Below the pieces are notes generated by a model. The model searched no databases and was not told the origin of the DNA. It saw only the letters and a list, made by a program, of their open reading frames with translations. A DNA stretch of 64,000 bases, from contig CAVQXT010000003.1 of the NCBI GenBank assembly GCA_963717945.1, forward strand, positions 682,001 through 746,000, in the 5' to 3' direction. Positions 1-9,082 of this stretch are shown in pieces. The stretch is from FEN-299 sp963717945. GTDB lineage: Bacteria; Acidobacteriota; Vicinamibacteria; Vicinamibacterales; Fen-181. Positions within the stretch are counted from its first letter, which is position 1; the number at the start of each line of letters is the position of its first letter. Position numbers and translations under genes: made by a program.

Positions 1-1374
1 CCGGCCGCGAACAGGTTGACGTAGATGGTGCCGCCGCTCTTCGCGTAGACGTAGCCCGGCACCGACGCCATGAAGCGCGTGATGTTGCCCGGGCAGCACG
101 CCACGCCGAACCACGGGCTTCGCGCGTGCTGGCCGGCCGACTCGAGCGGGTTCGGGTAGAAGAACGCCTTGCCGTCGAGCGAGACGCCGGACAGCAGGCC
201 GTTGTAGAGGGTGCGCTCCATCACGTCGATGTACTTCGAGTCGGCGTGGAGCAGGAACAGCCGGTGATTCCAGAAGTCGTTGCCGACGGCGGCGCAGGTC
301 TCGTTGTAGGCCGTCATGTTCGGCATCTCGTAGTCGCCGCCGAACGCCTCGCCGCGCCCGGTGGCGCCGATGCCGCCGGTGATGTAGAGCTTCTTCGCGA
401 CCAGGTTGCCCCAGATCGTGTCCGACGTCTTCAGGTAGGCCGCGTCGCCGGTGAGCGCGGCGACGTCGGCGATGCCCGAGTACATGTAGGTGGCGCGAAC
501 GGCGTGGCCGACCGCCTCGGTCTGGTCGACGATCTTCGCCTGCGACTGGTTGTAAGTGCGCCCCGCGCCCTGGCTCCCGTCGGGCCCGCGCTGGTCGAGC
601 ATGAATTTCGCGAGGGCGAGGTACTGCTCGCGGCCCGTGACGCGGTACAGCTTCACCAGTCCCATCTCGGTGATCTGGTGCCCGGGCCAGATCGACTTCT
701 TCCCGGGCCCGAACGTGCGCGTGAGCAGGTCGGCCGAGCGGAGGGCGATGTCGAGGAGCGTTCGCTTGCCCGTGGCCTGGTAGTGGGCCACGGCCGCCTC
801 GTACAGGTGGCCGAGGTCGTAGAGCTCATGGCTGTCCACCTTCTCGAGGACCCAGCGGTCCTTGCCGGCCCAGGGGTGGGGGTGCTGCGGGTCGATCGTG
901 CGGGCCGTGTAGAGGTAGCCGTCCGGCTCTTGCGCAGCACCGATCTTCGCGATGAGGGAATCGACGTAGGCGTCGAGCTTCGGATCGGGGTGGACGCTGA
1001 GCGTGTAGGACGCGCCCTCGATCACCTTGTAGATGTCGGTGTCGTCGAAGGGATAGCCGGGCAGCTTCTTGTTGGCGATCTCTTCGCCGCGCAGCGCCTT
1101 GGCGGCCTGGATGAAGTTCTCGACGCGGCCCGAGAGCTCGCACTGCTCGAAAGCGAACGGCACGCTCACGGTCCGGTTGGTCTCGATGCGCGGCGCCCAG
1201 AACACGTCGTCGAGGTGGACGGCGGTGAAGGGCACGGGCTGGACGGGGTAGTCGCGCGGAGGCCCAGGGCTCTGCTGGGCGGACACGGCGCTCGGGTCGA
1301 CGCACCACCAGGGGGCGAGCGCAGGATGCCACCAGCACAGCGAGGATCGGTTGCCCGTACCTTCGCGCTGCCAT
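1..1374 (-). CDS. GH127 beta-L-arabinofuranosidase, exported, 3' end outside window, apparent frameshift near N-terminus
   Basis: A DUF1680/GH127 glycosidase that should release terminal beta-L-arabinofuranose from arabinan-type glycans in the periplasm or at the cell surface. Visible in the reading frame are the zinc ligands of the family: a YNETC motif (Glu-x-Cys, around 310-330 on the plus strand) and the paired cysteines in FGVACCPGN (around 70-110). The start ATG at 1374 follows an AGGGAG ribosome site and opens a signal peptide (AARRYGQPILAVLVASC). The mature protein (RDYPVQPVPF onward) is in the +1 frame, so one extra base lies between about 1286 and 1320, probably in the five-G run at 1311-1315. 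The C-terminus lies beyond base 1. It is divergent from a second GH127/GH146 gene, which supports a role in arabinose release. The family assignment is firm; the exact linkage hydrolysed is inferred. Confidence 0.86.
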
Positions 1375-1390
1375 GGCCACTCCCTGTGCA

Positions 1391-1526
1391 GGGCTCAGGG
1401 CTCACGCCAGGAGGCTCATGGCTCAGGACTCAGGGCTCAGGCCGCACGCCGCATCCGGCGTGCGCCGCCCTCAGCCCTCGGCCTTCAGCCCCTAGCCCTC
1501 AGCCTTCAGCCCTCAGCCCTGAGCCG
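1391..1526. repeat. Heptad array with inverted arms and a central hairpin
   Basis: The left arm (1391-1441) is a run of GGCTCAG-type 7-mers. A perfect 8-bp hairpin, GCACGCCG-CATC-CGGCGTGC, sits at 1444-1463. The right arm (1468-1526) is a run of CAGCCCT-type 7-mers, which is the reverse complement pattern. The array lies between the two divergent glycosidase genes, just upstream of the plus-strand promoter. Confidence 0.85.
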
Positions 1527-1531
1527 TTTCG

Positions 1532-1560
1532 TTGTCCCGCCGCGAAGCGCCGTGTATTAT
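1532..1560 (+). promoter_or_regulatory. Sigma70-type promoter of the arabinose operon
   Basis: A -35 hexamer TTGTCC (1532-1537), a 17-bp spacer and a -10 hexamer TATTAT (1555-1560) make the best promoter match in this intergenic region. It is oriented toward the glycosidase gene at 1664. The expected transcription start near 1567 falls inside the palindrome at 1563-1576. Confidence 0.65.
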
Positions 1561-1562
1561 AC

Positions 1563-1576
1563 CGTGAACGTTCACG
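1563..1576. promoter_or_regulatory. LacI-like operator palindrome
   Basis: CGTGAACGTTCACG is a perfect 14-bp palindrome with a central CG step and AACGTT core, the usual form of LacI/GalR-family operators. It covers the predicted start of transcription of the arabinose operon, the classic position for repression. No LacI-type gene is present in the window, so the cognate regulator is unknown. Confidence 0.5.
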
Positions 1577-1663
1577 TACTCCCGGCCCCGCGCGGGCGAA
1601 ACGACGGTGGGGACGAGGGCAAGAGGGCTGGGCCCGCGCCCCGCGGGCGATGCGGAGACGAAT

Positions 1664-4144
1664 ATGAACCGGTGGCGTCCGGCAGCCTTCTCCCTCTTCC
1701 TGCTGATCCCCGTGATCGTCGGCGCAGCCTGGCGTAGCGCCTCGTCCCCCATTCCTCGTCCCTCGTCCCTCGTCCCCGCCGTCAAGCTCGAGGCCGTGCC
1801 GTTTCCGCTCCAGGACGTGCGGCTGCTCGACGGCCCGTTCCGCGACGCGATGGTGCGCGACCAGCGGTATCTGCTCGACCTCGATCCCGACCGCCTCCTG
1901 CACAACTTCCGCGTGAACGTCGGCCTGCCGTCAGCCGCGAAGCCGCTCGGCGGCTGGGAGGCTCCCGACGTCGAGCTGCGCGGTCACACGGTCGGGCACT
2001 ACCTGTCGGCCCTGGCGCTGATGTACGCCAGCACGGGCGACGCGCGCTTCAAGGCGCGCGGCGATCTGATGGTGGCGGAGCTGGCCAGGGTCCAGCAGGC
2101 CTCGCCGTCCAGGGGCTACCACGAGGGGTATCTCTCGGCCTTTCCAGAGAGCCTGTTCGACCGCGTCGACGCCCGGCAGCGCGTGTGGGCGCCCTACTAC
2201 ACGCTCCACAAGATCATGGCCGGCCTCCTGGACATGTACCAGCTGGCCGGCAACCGCCAGGCGCTCGTCGTCGTCGAGAAGCAGGCCGCCTGGGTGAAGT
2301 TCCGGATGGACCGCCTCACGCGCGACGAGCAGCAGGCGATGCTGATGACCGAGCACGGTGGGATGGTGGAGGTGCTCACCAACCTCTACGCGGCGACGGG
2401 CGACGCGGAGTATCTGCGCGTGGCCCGGTTGTTCGACCACGCCTTCATCCTGGACCCGCTCGCCCGGGGCGAGGACACGCTGGACGGGCTGCACGCCAAC
2501 ACGCAGATCCCCAAGATCATCGGTGCCGCGCGCGAATACGAGATGACCGGGGACGCCCACTACCGCGCGATCGCGACGTTCTTCTGGGACCGCGTGGCGC
2601 TGCACCGCTCGTTCGCCAACGGCGGCGACAGCGACGACGAGTCGTTCTTTCCGGTGGAGCGATTCTCCGAGCACCTCGGCGCGTCGGCGTCGGAGACCTG
2701 CAACACCTACAACATGCTCAAGCTGACGCGCCACCTGTTCTCGTGGGCTCCGTCGGCGGCGCTGATGGACTTCTACGAGCGCGGCCTGTTCAACCACATC
2801 CTCGCATCCCAGGACCCGGCCACCGGCGGGATGATCTACTACTGTCCGCTGCTGCCCGGCGCGTTCCGCACCTACTCGACGCCGGACGCGTCGTTCTGGT
2901 GCTGCGTGGGCACCGGCCTCGAGAACCACGGCAAGTACCCCGACACGATCTACTTCCATGGCGCCGACGCGCTCTACGTGAACCTGTTCATCGCCTCCGA
3001 GCTGGACTGGCGCGACAAGGGACTTCGCGTCCGGCAGGAGACGCGCTTCCCCGAGGAGGATTCGAGCCAGCTGGTGTTCACGACCGCAAGGCCGGTCCGC
3101 CTCGCCGTGAAGGTCCGCTACCCGTCGTGGGCGACTTCGGGCATGTCGCTCGCGGTGAACGGCACAGCGCAGTCGGTGCCCGAAAAGCCCGGCTCCTACG
3201 TCACCGTGGACCGCGAGTGGAGGAGCGGCGACACGTTGTCGATCCGGGTGCCGATGACGCTGCGCGTCGAGGCGTTGCCGGACCACCCGAAGGTCGTGGC
3301 GTTCCTCTACGGGCCGATCCTGCTGGCGGGCGATCTCGGCCGCGAGGGGCTGACGCCGGCCGTCCGCTACGGCCCCAGTTCGCCGCCGGTCAGGCGCATG
3401 GCCATGCCGGAGGTGCCGGGCCTCATCGGCGACGCGCGCATGCTGCTGTCGTCGGTGAAGCCGGTCCCCGGCTCGCCGCTGGCGTTCCGGCTGCCGGTCC
3501 AAATTGGATCGGGACGAATTTCAAAAACTGCAATTCGCGCAGGTCTAGTGTCGGCTGTTGCAGAAAGTGAAATTCGTCCCGATCCAATTTCGGGGGCGGA
3601 GGTCACGCTCGTTCCTTTCTACCGGGCGTCCGACATCAGGTACACGGCCTACTGGAGCGTCTACACGGCGGCGGAATGGGAGGCACACCGGAAGGCGGCG
3701 GCGGCCGCCCAGTCGCGGCAGCGCGGCCTCGCCGCGCGGACCCTCGACACGGTGGACCTCGGCACACCGGGGAGCGAGAAGGCCCACGGCTACCAGGCGT
3801 CCGGCGCGACGCAGCCGGATTTCGACGGCCGCCTTGGCCGCGAGGCCGCTCGCGACGGGTGGTTCGCCTACACGCTCGAGGTTCGGCCAGGCGTGCCGCT
3901 CGCGCTGGCGCTCTCCTGCCGCGGCAGCGAGGGGCGTCGGCGCGCGTTCGACATCCTCGTGGACGGCGAGCGCATCGCGAGCGAGACGCTGCCTTATCAC
4001 CCGACCGAGATGCTCGACTTCGAGTACCCGATTCCCGAGGCGCTGACGCGAGGGAAGGCGCAGGTTGTGGTGAGGATCCAGCCGCAGGGCCAGGCGGCCA
4101 CGGCCCAGGTGTTCGAGATGCGGATCGTGACCCGCACCAGGTAG
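1664..4144 (+). CDS. GH127/GH146-type beta-L-arabinofuranosidase, exported
   Basis: An 826-residue DUF1680 glycosidase, a different subfamily from the divergent neighbour. The ATG at 1664 opens a signal peptide (MNRWRPAAFSLFLLIPVIVG). An upstream ATG at 1607 would add a non-signal extension and is rejected. The zinc/catalytic set is present: SETCNTYNM (Glu344, Cys346) and FWCCVGTG (Cys413, Cys414). The (alpha/alpha)6 barrel occupies roughly residues 50-470, followed by beta domains; the motif VTLVPFYR near residue 648 is typical of the family. Residues about 613-643 are encoded by a 90-bp palindrome that keeps the frame (3501-3590) and has no counterpart in the family as I know it. A run of CCTCGTC heptads codes for the Ser/Pro linker just after the signal peptide. 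It is the first gene of the arabinose operon; the next gene starts 10 bases after its stop. Confidence 0.9.
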   Translation: MNRWRPAAFSLFLLIPVIVGAAWRSASSPIPRPSSLVPAVKLEAVPFPLQDVRLLDGPFRDAMVRDQRYLLDLDPDRLLHNFRVNVGLPSAAKPLGGWEAPDVELRGHTVGHYLSALALMYASTGDARFKARGDLMVAELARVQQASPSRGYHEGYLSAFPESLFDRVDARQRVWAPYYTLHKIMAGLLDMYQLAGNRQALVVVEKQAAWVKFRMDRLTRDEQQAMLMTEHGGMVEVLTNLYAATGDAEYLRVARLFDHAFILDPLARGEDTLDGLHANTQIPKIIGAAREYEMTGDAHYRAIATFFWDRVALHRSFANGGDSDDESFFPVERFSEHLGASASETCNTYNMLKLTRHLFSWAPSAALMDFYERGLFNHILASQDPATGGMIYYCPLLPGAFRTYSTPDASFWCCVGTGLENHGKYPDTIYFHGADALYVNLFIASELDWRDKGLRVRQETRFPEEDSSQLVFTTARPVRLAVKVRYPSWATSGMSLAVNGTAQSVPEKPGSYVTVDREWRSGDTLSIRVPMTLRVEALPDHPKVVAFLYGPILLAGDLGREGLTPAVRYGPSSPPVRRMAMPEVPGLIGDARMLLSSVKPVPGSPLAFRLPVQIGSGRISKTAIRAGLVSAVAESEIRPDPISGAEVTLVPFYRASDIRYTAYWSVYTAAEWEAHRKAAAAAQSRQRGLAARTLDTVDLGTPGSEKAHGYQASGATQPDFDGRLGREAARDGWFAYTLEVRPGVPLALALSCRGSEGRRRAFDILVDGERIASETLPYHPTEMLDFEYPIPEALTRGKAQVVVRIQPQGQAATAQVFEMRIVTRTR
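1739..1776 (+). repeat. Heptad array inside a coding region
   Basis: About four to five copies of a CCTCGTC-type 7-mer are translated as the Ser/Pro-rich stretch after the signal peptide of the glycosidase at 1664. The unit is the one that also appears in the gap at 7383-7469. Confidence 0.75.
3501..3590. repeat. 90-bp palindromic element inserted in frame in the glycosidase gene
   Basis: Left arm 3501-3533 and right arm 3558-3590 are inverted repeats with four mismatches in 33. The outer 21 bases are perfect, with core GGATCGGGACGAATTT. The loop is 3534-3557. The total length is 90 bp (30 codons) and the host reading frame stays open. The core recurs at 61390-61444. It resembles a REP/MITE-type mobile palindrome; no transposase is seen nearby. 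Confidence 0.85.
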
Positions 4145-4154
4145 GAGCTGGCGC

Positions 4155-5919
4155 ATGGCGACCATCGACTGGGCGATCATCTTCGCCTACTTCGCGCTGC
4201 TGCTGGGATTGACGTCGTGGGTGATCCGGAAGAACAGGGACACGACCGACGACTACTTCCTGGCGGGCCGCAACCTCGGCTGGCTGATCGTCGGGGCGTC
4301 GATCTTCGCCTCGAACATCGGGTCCGAGCACCTGGTCGGCCTCGCCGGGTCCGGGGCGACCAGCGGGGTGGCGCTCGCCCACTACGAGCTGCACGCCTGG
4401 TGCCTGCTCGTGCTCGCGTGGGTCTTCGTCCCCTTCTACATGAGGTCGAAGGTCTACACGATGCCGGAGTTCCTGGAGCGCCGCTTCTCGCCGGCTTCGC
4501 GCTGGGCGCTCTCGGCCATCTCGCTGGTGGCCTACGTGCTGACGAAGATCGCCGTCGGCATCTTCGCGGGCGGCGTCGTGTTCGGCACGCTGCTGCCCGA
4601 ACTCCGCGTCGAGATCGCGGGCCTGACCTTCAACAGCTTCTGGGTGGGCTCGGTCGCGGTCGTCCTGCTGACCGGCCTCTACACCGTGCTGGGCGGGATG
4701 CGCGCGGTCGCCTACACCGAGGCGGTGCAGACGTTCATCCTCATTGCCGGGTCGCTGCTGCTGACGGTGTTCGGGCTCGAGAAGCTCGGCGGCTGGACGG
4801 CGCTGCGGGCCGCGCTCCCGTCGGACATGTTCAACCTCTGGAAGCCGCTGATCCCGCCCGGCGTCGAAGGCGACGTGGGCGCCGGTCAAGGAATCTGGCC
4901 GGATGGCGTGGTACTTCAACACCAACTACCCGTGGATCGGGATGCTCTTCTGCGCGCCGATCATCGGGCTCTGGTACTGGTGCACCGATCAGTACATCGT
5001 CCAGCGGACGCTCGGCGCGCCGAACGAGACGGAGGCGCGGCGGGGATCGATCTTCGCGGGCTTCCTGAAGCTGCTGCCGGTGTTCATCTTCATCATCCCC
5101 GGGATGATCGCGATCGCGCTGGCGCGCACCGGCAAGGCGCCCGGGCTCGGGGTGATGGTGGACGCGCAGGGCAGGACGATCGCGGCCGAGGCCCAGGCGG
5201 CCTATCCGCTCATGGTCCAGCAGGTGATGCCGGCCGGCCTCCGCGGCCTGGTGGTCGCCGGCCTCCTGGCGGCGCTCATGAGCTCGCTGGCGGGCGTCTT
5301 CAACGCCTGCTCGACGCTGTTCACGATCGACTTCTACCAGAAGCTCCGGCCGAAGGCGACCGAGCACCAGCTGGTCTGGGTCGGCCGGGTCGCGACGACC
5401 GCGATGGTCCTGGTCGGCCTGTTGTGGATCCCGGTCATCCAGGGCGCGCGCGGGCTGTACGAGTACCTGCAGGGCGTGCAGGCATACCTAGCGCCGCCGA
5501 TCTTCGCCGTCTTCTTCTTCGGCGTCTTCATGAAGCGGCTGAACGCGAAGGGCTGCCTGTCGGCGCTGGCGACAGGCTTCGTGCTCGGCGCCTTCCGCCT
5601 GGGTGTCGATACGCCGGTGACGCTGAAGCTGTCGGGCTTCGAATCCGGCTACGGCGTCGGCTCGTTCCTCTGGATCGTCAACAACATCTACTTCCAGTAC
5701 TACAGCCTGCTGATCTTCGTCGTGTCGGCCGCGGTGCTCATCGGCGTCAGCTACGCGACCGAGGCGCCCTCGGAGGCGCAGCTCGATGGCCTCACTTACG
5801 CGACCGTCAGCGCCGAGCAGCAGCGCGTGTCGCGACGCAGCTGGAACAGATGGGACGTCGTGAACTCGGGTGTCGTGCTGGCGCTCATCCTGGCGGCGTA
5901 TCTGTACTTCAACGGCTAG
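4155..5919 (+). CDS. Sodium/solute symporter (SSS family), probable L-arabinose uptake, apparent frameshift
   Basis: A member of the SSS/SGLT family (TC 2.A.21), an integral membrane carrier of about 587 residues with some 13-14 hydrophobic segments. Family marks include DYFLAGRNLGW near the N-terminus, GLYTVLGGMRAVAYTE in the middle and YWCTDQYIVQR. The start ATG at 4155 follows a strong AGGAG site that overlaps the end of the glycosidase gene. The frame changes once (+1) between about 4850 and 4895: the first part runs to FNLWKPLIPPG, and the rest resumes at VKESGRMAWYFNTN and stays open to 5919. A single inserted base explains this. Between a glycosidase and the arabinose enzymes its substrate is most likely L-arabinose; that is inference from context. 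Confidence 0.86.
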
Positions 5920-5933
5920 ACGCACCCGGTCGC

Positions 5934-5975
5934 GAGCCGTAAGCCGTGAGCCGTAAGCCGTAAGCCGTGAGCCGT
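5934..5975 (+). repeat. Six perfect heptads (RAGCCGT)
   Basis: Six consecutive 7-bp units alternate GAGCCGT and AAGCCGT, ending eleven bases before the start codon of the isomerase-like gene. The gene's GAGG ribosome site (5977-5980) directly follows the array. Confidence 0.9.
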
Positions 5976-5985
5976 AGAGGATCCC

Positions 5986-7383
5986 ATGAACATCGGCCTG
6001 ATCGTCGGCAACCGCGGCTTCTTCCCCGACCATCTCGCCCGAAGCGGCCGCGAGGAGATGCTGGCCGTTCTCGCGAAGGCGGGCGTGAACGCGATCGTCC
6101 CGGGCCCGGACGACACCAAGCACGGGGCGGTCGAAACGCGCGCCGAGTCGCGGATCTGCGCCGACCTGTTCCGGCGGCATCGGGACGAGATCGACGGGGT
6201 CGTCGTGACGCTGCCCAACTTCGGCGAGGAGCGCGGCATCGCGGACGCCCTGCGGATGGCCGGCCTCGACGTGCCTGTGCTCATCCAGGCCACGCCCGAC
6301 GCGCCGTCGCGGATGACCATCGACGACCGCCGCGACAGCTTCTGCGGCAAGATGTCGGCCTGCAACAACCTGAAGCAGTACGGCATCCGCTATTCGCTGA
6401 CCACCCGCCACACCGAGTCGCCGTCCTCGCCCGAGTTCGCGCGCGACCTCGACTGGTTCCTCGGCGTCTGCCGGGTGGTGAAGGGGCTTCGGCGCCTCCG
6501 GATCGGGGCGATCGGCGCGCGGCCGGCCGCGTTCAACACGGTCAGGTTCAGCGAGAAGCTGCTCGAGGCGTCCGGGATCTCGGTCGAGCCGATCGACCTC
6601 TCCGAGATCGTCGGCCGCATCGGCCGCCTGAAAGACGACGACGCCGGAGTGCAGGCGAAACTGGCGGCGATCCGGGCTTACGTGCCAACAGGTGGCGTCC
6701 CGGCGCCGGCGCTCGTCAAGATGGCCAAGCTCGGCGCGGTCATCGACGCCTGGATGCGCGAGACCGACGTCGCCATTAGCGCCGTGCAGTGCTGGACGTC
6801 GCTCGAGGAGTTCTTCGGCGTCGTCCCCTGCACGGTGATGAGCATGATGAGCGACGAGCTGATGTCGAGCGCCTGCGAGGTGGACATCTGCGGCGTCATC
6901 GGCATGCACGCGCTGCGCCTGGCCTCGGGCACGCCGTCGGCGCTCCTCGACTGGAACAACAACTACGGCGACGATCCCGACAAGGCCGTCTGCTTCCACT
7001 GCAGCAACCTGCCGAAGCACTTCTTCGAGGACGTGCGGATGGACTACCAGGCGATCATCGCGGGCACGGTCGGCCGCGAGAACACCTTCGGCACCTGCGT
7101 CGGCCGCGTGAAGGCCGGGCCGATGTCGTTCGCCCGCTTCTCGACCGACGACGCGCGCGGCCGAATCTGGGGCTACGTCGGCGAGGGGGCGTTCACGAGC
7201 GACCCGCTGCAGACGTTCGGCGGCGCCGGCGTCGTGCGCATCCCCGAGATGCAGCGGCTGCTCCGCTTCATCTGCGAGAACGGCTTCGAGCACCACGTCG
7301 CCGCCAACCTCTCCTCGGTGGCCGCCATCGTCCACGAGGCGACGACGAAGTACCTGGGGTGGGAGGTGTATCGGCACAGGTAG
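5986..7383 (+). CDS. L-fucose isomerase-like sugar isomerase, probable L-arabinose isomerase
   Basis: A 465-residue protein of the L-fucose/L-arabinose isomerase superfamily (FucI C-terminal-domain type), a cytoplasmic metal-dependent ketol isomerase. Recognisable stretches are GVVVTLPNFGEE near residue 70, VQCWTSLEEFFG near 270, and the acidic and histidine residues in DWNNNYGDD and CFHCSNLP. It is not a canonical AraA. It lies directly before ribulokinase and ribulose-5-phosphate epimerase and behind an arabinose transporter, so it most likely converts L-arabinose to L-ribulose and fills the AraA step. The ATG at 5986 is preceded by GAGG. The alternative, a true fucose isomerase, fits the neighbours less well. 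Confidence 0.8.
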   Translation: MNIGLIVGNRGFFPDHLARSGREEMLAVLAKAGVNAIVPGPDDTKHGAVETRAESRICADLFRRHRDEIDGVVVTLPNFGEERGIADALRMAGLDVPVLIQATPDAPSRMTIDDRRDSFCGKMSACNNLKQYGIRYSLTTRHTESPSSPEFARDLDWFLGVCRVVKGLRRLRIGAIGARPAAFNTVRFSEKLLEASGISVEPIDLSEIVGRIGRLKDDDAGVQAKLAAIRAYVPTGGVPAPALVKMAKLGAVIDAWMRETDVAISAVQCWTSLEEFFGVVPCTVMSMMSDELMSSACEVDICGVIGMHALRLASGTPSALLDWNNNYGDDPDKAVCFHCSNLPKHFFEDVRMDYQAIIAGTVGRENTFGTCVGRVKAGPMSFARFSTDDARGRIWGYVGEGAFTSDPLQTFGGAGVVRIPEMQRLLRFICENGFEHHVAANLSSVAAIVHEATTKYLGWEVYRHR

Positions 7384-7469
7384 GGACGAGGGACTAGGGA
7401 CGAGGGACCAGGGGACGGACTGCCCGCGAGGCACAACCTCAGTCCCTCATCCCCCGTCCCTCGTCCCTG
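7383..7469. repeat. Heptad array with inverted arms
   Basis: The left arm has GGGACGA/GGGACTA units (7383-7417) and the right arm has CCTCGTC-type units (7440-7469). The two arms are reverse complements and could form a long imperfect hairpin between the isomerase and araB. Confidence 0.85.
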
Positions 7470-7498
7470 TTCGAGAGAGGTTGCGAAAGGAAGCGAGC

Positions 7499-9082
7499 AT
7501 GTCCGTCGTCGCCGGCGTCGATTTCGGGACCCTGAGCGTGCGCGTGTCGATCGTGGACTCGGAGCGCGGCCGGCTGGGATCCGGCGTCGCGGAATACCCG
7601 CTGCACCGGAGCAAGCAGGACCCCGACCTGGCCACGCAGAGCCACGACGACCAGATGGACGCGCTGGCGCTCGCCTCCAGGCGCGCGCTTTCGGCGGCAG
7701 GGGTTGACGGCGCCGCCGTGGAGGCCCTCGCGCTCGACACGACGGGGTCGAGCGTGATCCCGGTGGGTGAGGGGCTCACGCCGCTCGACGACTACTACCT
7801 CTGGTGCGACCACCGGTCGTGGGAAGAGGCGGCGCTCATCACGCGCGTCGCGCACGAGACGGGGCTCGAGGCGATCCACTGGTGCGGCGACACCTACTCA
7901 TCGGAGTGGGGATTCTCGAAGCTGCTGCACTGGCTCCGTCACAATCCCGGGAAGCGCGGCCGGTTCGTCACGGCGTTCGAGCACTGCGACATGGTGGCGG
8001 CGGTGCTGTGCGGGATGACCGATCCGGCGAACGTGCCGCGGAGCGTCTGCGCGATGGGCCACAAGTGGATGTGGAGCGCGGCGCTCGGCGGACTGCCGCC
8101 CGAGAGCTTCCTGACGGCGGTGGACCCGCTGCTGTCGGGCGTGCGCAAGAAGATCACCGGCCGGTTCGCCACCTCCGACCGCCTCGCCGGCCGCCTCGCG
8201 CCCGCCTGGGCCGACAGGCTCGGGCTGCGCGCCGGCATCCCGATCCCGGTCGGCGCGTTCGACGCCCACTGGGACGCCGTCGGCGCCGGCGTGCGTCTCG
8301 GCGACGTCGTCAACGTCATCGGCACCTCCACCTGCATCATCGCCGTCAGCGACACAGGCCGCCTGCGTGCCGGGCCTGTGCGGGGTCGTGCCCGGGATCG
8401 GTGCACCCGGCGCTGACCGGGATCGAGGCGGGGCTCTCGGCGACGGGCGACATCTTCGACGCGATCGCGCGCCGGGCGCGGCACGACGGTGGCGGCGCTC
8501 TCGGACGGCCTCGAGCGGTACCGGGCCGGGGAGACCGGCCTCCTGCACCTCACGTGGGACAACGGCGACCGGACGGTGCTCGTCAACCCCGAGCTGGGCG
8601 GCGTGACGCTCGGGTGGAACCTCACGCACACGCCGCAGGATCACCTGTTCGCCGCCATCGAAGGCACGGCGTTCCACACCCGGATCATCCTGGAGCGCAT
8701 GGAAGAGCACGGCGTGCCGATTCGTCGCGTTATCAACGGCGGCGGCATCCCGCGCAAGAACCCGACGCTGAACACGGTCTACGCGAACGTGCTCGGGATG
8801 CCGATCCTGGTGCCGAAGGCCGAGATCACGAGCCTGGGCTCGGCGATCTTCGCGTTCATGGCGGCGGGCGCGTTCCCGACGATCGAACGAGCCCAGGATG
8901 CGCTGTGCCCGGGGTTCGACGTCGTCGAGCCGGATCCGCGGCAGGTCGCCGTGTACGAGAAGCTGTTTTCGGTGTACCGTGCGCTGTACTTCGCCATGGG
9001 GCGCCCGGACGCCGGGCCGGCGGCGGTCGGGTCCGTGCTGCCGGCGCTCAGGCGAATTGCCGCAGAGGCCAAACGGTCATGA
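7499..9082 (+). CDS. araB: L-ribulokinase, three apparent frameshifts
   Basis: An FGGY-family kinase that phosphorylates L-ribulose at C5. The N-terminal ATPase lobe starts VVAGVDFGTLSVR, and the catalytic region VGAFDAHWDAVGAG carries the expected Asp. The C-terminal lobe has INGGGIPRKN and LGSAIFAFMAAGAF. The ATG at 7499 follows an AAGGAAG site. Between 8360 and 8490 the frame moves three times by +1: near 8366 (before VPGLCGVVPG), near 8397 (before SVHPALTGIEAGLSATGD) and near 8480 (before TTVAALSDGLERY). The sum restores the original frame, and the conserved protein can be followed throughout, about 526 residues. The stop overlaps the araD start by four bases (ATGA). Three single inserted bases in 120 nt suggest a poor consensus there rather than an old pseudogene. 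Confidence 0.88.

Noticed and set aside
126..1667. A 513-codon open frame on the plus strand opposite the glycosidase
   Set aside because: It is the antisense shadow of a conserved GH127 gene, rich in Val/Gly/Arg with no domain, and arises from high GC. The same holds for the long frames opposite serA, polA and the kinase.
3501..3590. Terminator inside the glycosidase gene
   Set aside because: The stem is far too long, has no T-run, and downstream operon genes need read-through; a mobile palindrome fits better.
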